Of a stretch of DNA of 64,000 nucleotides, positions 59,636-64,000 are shown in pieces. Origin of the DNA: Dactylosporangium sucinum (lineage in GTDB: Bacteria > Actinomycetota > Actinomycetes > Mycobacteriales > Micromonosporaceae); the NCBI RefSeq assembly GCF_014647515.1, contig NZ_BMPI01000006.1, forward strand, positions 199,105 to 263,104. The letters run 5' to 3'. How positions within the stretch are numbered: position 1 is the stretch's first letter; every line of letters starts with the position of its first letter. The notes beneath the pieces were generated by a model, which worked only from the letters and a program-made list of their open reading frames with translations, was not told the DNA's origin and made no database searches. A program made the translations under genes and the position numbers.

Positions 59636-61756
59636 TCAGTCGTCCAGCCAGTCCAGCGAGCGCCGGTTGCCGCCGCGCGGCGAGCGGGCGTCGTCGTAGT
59701 CGCCCCCGCCGTTGTTGCCGCCGTTGTTGCCGCCGGCCGGGCCGTAGCCGCCCCGCTGCTCGTACTCCCCGCCGCCGCCGTTGTAGCCGTTGCCGGCCCG
59801 CGGGGGCTCGGGCACCCGCTCGTAGCCGTCCCGCTCGTACCCGGATGCGGGCTCGTAGCCGCCCCGCGGCTCGTAGCCGCCACGCCCGGCGTAGGGGCCG
59901 TCGTAGTCGCCGCCGCCGCCGTTGTAGCCGTTGCCGGCCGAGGGGCCGCCGGCGCCGTAGCCGCTGCCGGCGGAGGGGCCGTAGCCGTCGTTGTCGTAGC
60001 CGCCGGCCTGGGGTCCGTACCCGCCGCCCGGTCCGGCCGGTCCGGCCTGGCCGGCCTGCGGGCCGTAGCCGCCGCGCCCGGCCGACGGGCCGTCGTAGCC
60101 GCCCTGCCCGCCCTGCCCGCCGTCGTAGCCGCCCTGGCCGCCCTGGGCGCCTTCGTAGCCACCGCCGCCGCCGTAGCCGCCACCGGCGGCCGGGCCGTCG
60201 TAGCCGTTCGCGCCGCCCTGGGGACCGTAGCCGCCCCGGCCGGCCGAGGGGCCGTCGAAGCCGTTGGCGCCGTAGCCGCCACCGGCGGCGGGGCCGTCGT
60301 AGCCGTTCGCGCCGCCCTGGGGACCGTAGCCGCCCCGGCCGGTCGCCGGGCCGTCGTAGCCGTTGGCGGCACCGCCGCCGTAGCCGCCACCGGCGCCCGG
60401 GCCGTCGTAGCGCTGGGTCGCGTCCTCGTAGCCGCCGCGCTGGTCGTAGCCGCCGCCGGAACCGTAGTTCTGGTCGTAGGGGTCGACCGGCGGGCGGGCG
60501 GCCGGGCCGTAGCCGCCGCCCGCGCTCGGGGGCGGCGCGGCCGCGAAGCCGCCGGTGCGCGGCGGGGGCGCACCATACGGGTCCGGGGGCACGTCGTCGA
60601 AGTTGTTGAACCCGCCGGGCCGCACGATCGCCGTCGCGTCGTTGGCCGCGGCGCGGTTGACCATCGTCGGGGCGGCGATCATCGTCCGGTCGGCCCCCGG
60701 CGGCGCGGCCGCGTAGCCGGGGCGCTGCACGCCCGGGCCGCCGCGGCGCGGGCCCGGCTCGTCGCCGGCCTCTTCGTCGTCGTCGTCGCCGCGCCGCCGC
60801 AGCAGCAGGACGATCGCCACGATGCCGAAGATCACCAGCAGGGCGCCGAGCGCGATGAGGATCCAGGAGGAGAAGCCGCCGCCGCTCTCGCCGGACGTGT
60901 TGGCCGTGTTCTCCTGCGGCACGACGCCGCCGCTTCCGGACGTCTCGGGGGTCGCCTCACCGGCGGTGGGCAGCGGCTCGGCCGAGGCGCTCGGCGCCAG
61001 CTCGACCAGACCGATCTTCGGCATGGCCAGCGAGCGGCCGGCGGCGCCCGTCTGCGTCTTCTCGCCGTTCTCGTAGCCCTCGAAACCGGCGGACACCTTG
61101 ATCGTGCCGGGCGCGATCGGGTTGGACTCGGAGCCGACGAACCGGTACTTGCCGCTGTTGTCAGACTGCGTCGACCGGGTCTTGCCGGCGCCGTCCTCCA
61201 TGACGACCTGGGCGCCCTTGATCGACGCGCCGGTCTTGGAGTCGGTGATCTGCCCGGTGACCTCGGTGAGCGTGTTGGCGGCCTGCGTGGTGGGCGCCGC
61301 CGCGGGGCCCTTCAGGTTGACCCGGAAGCTAGTGCTCTCGCCGTTGTCGGCGGCGGCCGAACCCTGCTGGTCATTGAGGTTCTGGCCGGGCTGCAGGCCG
61401 CTCGGGTTCTTGGCCTGGATCTGGAACGTCAGGGTCTTCGTACCAACGAGGGGCACGTCGACGGTGCACGTCGAGACGGTGCCGCCCACCCCGCCCGTGC
61501 AATCGCTCGGGATCTGCTTGATCGTGATGTTGCCGTTGGCAGAGGGTGCGGTGAAGGTGACCTTGACGTTCTTCTCTTCGCCGCCGCCAAGGGTGACCGT
61601 GACGTTCTTCGTGTCACCGGCACTCATGTCCAGGGAGGTCGGGTTGACGCCGACCGTCGCTGCCGAGGCCGGTGTCGCCACGGCGAACAGAGCGCCTATC
61701 GCCAGAACGGCCACCGCCCCTGCTCGAAGCAGCAGGGCTCGTCGGTGCGCAGTCAC
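59636..61756 (-). CDS. Membrane-anchored protein with carboxypeptidase-regulatory-like domain and Gly/Tyr-rich cytoplasmic tail
   Basis: 706 aa from GTG 61756 (GGAGGGG 7 nt upstream). Sec signal (RRALLLRAGAVAVLAIG to ATPASAATV), extracellular beta domain (~35-170, DPSLDMSAGDTKNVTVTL-type), a CarboxypepD_reg-like domain (VTGQITDSKTGASIKGAQVV), then one transmembrane helix (SWILIALGALLVIFGIVAIV) followed by RRR. The long tail (~310-706) is low-complexity GGYGPQGGANGYDGPAAGGG, with 33-residue near-exact repeats, and DDVPP/RSLDWLDD ends. It could link wall sensing to a cytoplasmic scaffold. The function is unknown. Confidence 0.75.
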   Translation of the reverse strand: MTAHRRALLLRAGAVAVLAIGALFAVATPASAATVGVNPTSLDMSAGDTKNVTVTLGGGEEKNVKVTFTAPSANGNITIKQIPSDCTGGVGGTVSTCTVDVPLVGTKTLTFQIQAKNPSGLQPGQNLNDQQGSAAADNGESTSFRVNLKGPAAAPTTQAANTLTEVTGQITDSKTGASIKGAQVVMEDGAGKTRSTQSDNSGKYRFVGSESNPIAPGTIKVSAGFEGYENGEKTQTGAAGRSLAMPKIGLVELAPSASAEPLPTAGEATPETSGSGGVVPQENTANTSGESGGGFSSWILIALGALLVIFGIVAIVLLLRRRGDDDDEEAGDEPGPRRGGPGVQRPGYAAAPPGADRTMIAAPTMVNRAAANDATAIVRPGGFNNFDDVPPDPYGAPPPRTGGFAAAPPPSAGGGYGPAARPPVDPYDQNYGSGGGYDQRGGYEDATQRYDGPGAGGGYGGGAANGYDGPATGRGGYGPQGGANGYDGPAAGGGYGANGFDGPSAGRGGYGPQGGANGYDGPAAGGGYGGGGGYEGAQGGQGGYDGGQGGQGGYDGPSAGRGGYGPQAGQAGPAGPGGGYGPQAGGYDNDGYGPSAGSGYGAGGPSAGNGYNGGGGDYDGPYAGRGGYEPRGGYEPASGYERDGYERVPEPPRAGNGYNGGGGEYEQRGGYGPAGGNNGGNNGGGDYDDARSPRGGNRRSLDWLDD
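60181..60342. repeat. 99-bp period near-identical repeat encoding the Gly/Tyr-rich tail
   Basis: 60181-60243 and 60280-60342 are identical at about 62 of 63 positions, offset by 99 bp (33 codons). Many shorter GCCGTCGTAGCC units flank them. The low-complexity tail is likely to change length by recombination. Confidence 0.8.
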
Positions 61757-61831
61757 GTCCACACCCCTCCGGATCTTGACTTTCACCCGAGCTTCACTGC
61801 CGAGCACGTCTGTCGATGGTCCAACATGCGA

Positions 61832-61847
61832 GCAAGGCTCGCCTTGC
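61832..61847. promoter_or_regulatory. Palindrome GCAAGGC-TC-GCCTTGC in a divergent promoter region
   Basis: Perfect 7-bp arms with a 2-bp centre lie between the membrane protein gene (61756) and the SCP2-type gene (61942), 74 bp upstream of the second gene's promoter. It is a candidate operator. Confidence 0.4.
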
Positions 61848-61905
61848 ATGGTGCGCCGCAGCAAACTATGCCTTGTCCGCCGGGGTCGGCGAAAGGCGGA
61901 CGCTG

Positions 61906-61935
61906 TTGCGACCGTCCCACACCCGGTCGTATCGT
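61906..61935 (+). promoter_or_regulatory. Promoter of the SCP2-type gene
   Basis: TTGCGA (61906-61911), 18-bp spacer, TATCGT (61930-61935). The ATG at 61942 is 6 nt past the -10, so the mRNA is probably leaderless. Confidence 0.6.
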
Positions 61936-61941
61936 CCCGGC

Positions 61942-62295
61942 ATGTCCAATGCGCCCCGATATTCCGGCACGGTACAAACTGTCCTGGATGTACTGGATGC
62001 CGGACTGGATCCTGACCGTCTGTTACTGCGCGATGCGGTGCGCGACCTCCTGGCCGACCTGCGCTCGCGGGCGCCCGGACGTTCGGTGGAGGTGCGCGTT
62101 CCTCCTTACGGCGCGATTCAGTGCATCGAGGGCCCGCGCCACACGAGAGGTACGCCACCCAACGTCGTGGAGACCGATCCGATCACCTGGCTGGAGATCG
62201 CCACGGGTCGGAAATCGTGGCACGAAGCCGTCACGGCGGGGAAGATCCGCGCGAGCGGAGTTCGGGCCGATTTATCGCCCTATCTACCCTTGTAA
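61942..62295 (+). CDS. Sterol carrier (SCP2-type) family protein
   Basis: 117 aa from ATG 61942. The [22 protein letters not shown] and [18 protein letters not shown] motifs match the short SCP-X/SCP2-type proteins that are found immediately upstream of purF in many actinomycetes. A hydrophobic ligand pocket is expected but the role is not known. It is leaderless by its promoter geometry. The purF start is about 190 bp downstream. Confidence 0.78.
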   Translation: MSNAPRYSGTVQTVLDVLDAGLDPDRLLLRDAVRDLLADLRSRAPGRSVEVRVPPYGAIQCIEGPRHTRGTPPNVVETDPITWLEIATGRKSWHEAVTAGKIRASGVRADLSPYLPL

Positions 62296-62487
62296 CTGCG
62301 GAAAAGCTGCGGCAGACTGCCTACGAACCGCATGCAAAATGTGGCTCTCCGTCATGCCCGAAACCTCGCGTACACTGTTTCCCGCGACGGCAACCAGATT
62401 GCGGCGTTGATCAGCCGCCGGCCGACCAACCGCTACGGCCCCGGATTGTCTACATCAGCCCAGGCCAACTGACGACAGGAGCGGCAC

Positions 62488-64000
62488 GTGCCCCGAGGCG
62501 ATGGCCGGTTGAGCCACGAGCTCGACCCCCAGCGTCCAGGTCCCCAGGACAAGTGCGGTGTGTTCGGCGTCTGGGCGCCGGGCGAAGAGGTCGCGAAGAT
62601 GACCTACTACGGGCTGTATGCACTGCAGCACCGTGGTCAGGAGGCGGCCGGCATCGCGGTGTCCGACGGTTCCGGCGTGGTGGTCTACAAGGACCTCGGC
62701 CTGGTGTCGCAGGTCTTCGACGAGCCCACGCTGGCCAGCCTGCGCGGTCACATCGCGATCGGCCACGCGCGCTACTCGACCACCGGCGGCTCGACCTGGG
62801 AGAACGCGCAGCCCACGCTGCGCTCGACCGCGCCCGGCGACGACCGCGGGGGCACCACGATCGCGCTCGCACACAACGGCAACCTGGTCAACACCGCCGA
62901 GCTGGCCCGTCGCGTCGCCGAGCTGGGCGACCGCGACGCGATCAACTCGACCAACGACACCGCGCTGGTGACCGCCCTGCTGGCCGCCCGGCCCGACCTG
63001 TCGGTCGAGGCCGCGGCCCTGGAGGTGCTGCCCACCCTGCGCGGCGCGTTCAGCTTCGTCTTCATGGACGAGGACACCCTGTATGCGGCCCGCGACGTCA
63101 ACGGCGTCCGCCCGCTCGTCCTGGGCCGCCTCGAGCGCGGCTGGGTCGTGGCGAGCGAGACCGCCGCGCTCGACATCGTCGGCGCCAGCGTCGTGCGCGA
63201 GATCGAGCCCGGCGAGCTGATCGCCATCGACGAGCACGGCCTGCGGTCCAGCCGGTTCGGCACGCCGGACCCGAAGGGCTGCCTGTTCGAGTATGTCTAC
63301 CTCGCCCGCCCCGACACGACCATCGTCGGGCGCAACGTGCACGCCGCCCGGGTGGCCATCGGCCGCACCCTGGCCAAGGAGCACCCGGTCGAGGCGGACA
63401 TGGTCATCCCGGTGCCGGAGTCCGGCACGCCGGCCGCGATCGGTTACGCGACCGAGTCCGGCATCCCGTTCGGCCACGGCCTGATCAAGAACGCCTACGT
63501 CGGACGCACCTTCATCCAGCCGTCCCAGACGATCCGCCAGCTGGGGATCCGGCTCAAGCTCAACCCGCTGCGCGACAACGTGCGGGGCAAGCGGCTGATC
63601 GTCGTCGACGACTCCATCGTCCGCGGCAACACTCAGCGCGCGATCGTGCGCATGCTGCGCGAGGCTGGAGCGATCGAAGTACACGTGCGCATCTCCTCCC
63701 CGCCGGTCAAGTGGCCCTGCTTCTACGGCATCGACTTCGCCACCCGCGCGGAGCTGCTCGCCAACGGGCTCGACCTGGAGGGAATCCGCCGGTCCATCGG
63801 CGCGGACTCGCTCGGTTACGTGTCGCTCGGCGGCCTCGTCGCGGCCACCGAGCAGCCGGCCTCGCGCCTGTGCAGCGCTTGCTTCGACGGGCAGTATCCG
63901 ATCGAGCTGCCCGCTGACAACGTGATCGGCAAGCACGTCCTGGAAGGTGTCGCGCGTGCTGCGGGGGCCACGCCGACCACGACCGACGGCGGCTCGGTGA
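62488..64000 (+). CDS. purF: Amidophosphoribosyltransferase (3' partial)
   Basis: At least 504 aa; the frame is still open at the window end. AGGAG (62477-62481) precedes the GTG at 62488. The mature enzyme starts at catalytic C23 (DKCGVFGVW) after a 22-residue pro-peptide. The NGN amidotransferase part has HARYSTTGGS and HNGNL. The phosphoribosyl part is LIVVDDSIVRGNT, and C-GC(LFEY), WPC and CSAC fit the [4Fe-4S] cysteines of the Bacillus-type enzyme. It commits PRPP to purine synthesis. TACACT (62371-62376) is a weak -10 candidate; no purine riboswitch is seen. Confidence 0.96.
   Translation, partial: MPRGDGRLSHELDPQRPGPQDKCGVFGVWAPGEEVAKMTYYGLYALQHRGQEAAGIAVSDGSGVVVYKDLGLVSQVFDEPTLASLRGHIAIGHARYSTTGGSTWENAQPTLRSTAPGDDRGGTTIALAHNGNLVNTAELARRVAELGDRDAINSTNDTALVTALLAARPDLSVEAAALEVLPTLRGAFSFVFMDEDTLYAARDVNGVRPLVLGRLERGWVVASETAALDIVGASVVREIEPGELIAIDEHGLRSSRFGTPDPKGCLFEYVYLARPDTTIVGRNVHAARVAIGRTLAKEHPVEADMVIPVPESGTPAAIGYATESGIPFGHGLIKNAYVGRTFIQPSQTIRQLGIRLKLNPLRDNVRGKRLIVVDDSIVRGNTQRAIVRMLREAGAIEVHVRISSPPVKWPCFYGIDFATRAELLANGLDLEGIRRSIGADSLGYVSLGGLVAATEQPASRLCSACFDGQYPIELPADNVIGKHVLEGVARAAGATPTTTDGGSV

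Noticed and set aside
62296..62487. Purine riboswitch or PurR box before purF
   Set aside because: No conserved purine-aptamer core or recognisable PurR site was seen; only a weak TACACT.

Overview
The window is very GC-rich, with almost every codon ending in G or C, frequent GTG starts, 4-base start/stop overlaps and several promoter-to-ATG spacings that imply leaderless mRNAs. It is a high-GC actinomycete chromosome. The secreted glycosidase/lectin repertoire, the SARP/AfsR regulator and the purF neighbourhood suggest a Micromonosporaceae-like organism, but that placement is inference. No IS element, phage gene or CRISPR array was seen.

Layout. 1-5208: two secreted carbohydrate-active proteins, a PQQ-type sugar dehydrogenase cut by the window edge and a GH2 enzyme with an AbfB module. 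5274-12380 (minus): a five-gene MoxR-AAA/vWA cassette (SWIM, DUF5691, vWA, AAA, DUF5682) related to E. coli yehLMPQ. It is tightly coupled and fed from upstream by a possible operon of GDSL hydrolase, SUFU-domain protein and APH kinase (12418-15417). 15506-17979: two tandem HTH-TPR regulators. 18160-23385: streptogrisin-like protease, dienelactone hydrolase, argS and an EcsC protein with a histone-like tail. 23581-23780: tRNA-Ser(GCT) and tRNA-Arg(ACG). 24200-31976: orphan histidine kinase, membrane protein, GDSL esterase, a winged-helix regulator with its membrane partner, TetR plus glycosyltransferase, and decayed gene ends. 32109-41457: aldo/keto reductase, then a Trypco2 protein followed by a 1649-residue trypsin-STAND-solenoid protein, facing a SARP-NB-ARC-TPR regulator tail to tail. 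41544-49572: ricin-type lectin, epimerase, htpG with an NTF2 protein, YciI plus an ECF sigma factor, a purple-acid-phosphatase-like enzyme and a propeller protein. 49573-57281: subtilase, CPBP protease, globin-reductase, PPOx protein, a stand-alone peptide deformylase and an HTH-deformylase fusion. 57478-64000: iron-box-controlled FhuF-like protein with a short upstream ORF, a 22-bp-armed palindromic element, NUDIX, a Gly/Tyr-rich membrane protein, an SCP2-type protein and purF (cut by the window end).

The strongest candidates for unexplored biology are the trypsin-STAND system (33460-38716), the MoxR/vWA cassette with its possible SUFU/APH/GDSL upstream genes, and the HTH-deformylase fusion next to a second deformylase. 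Product names come from motifs read by eye; no database search was possible.
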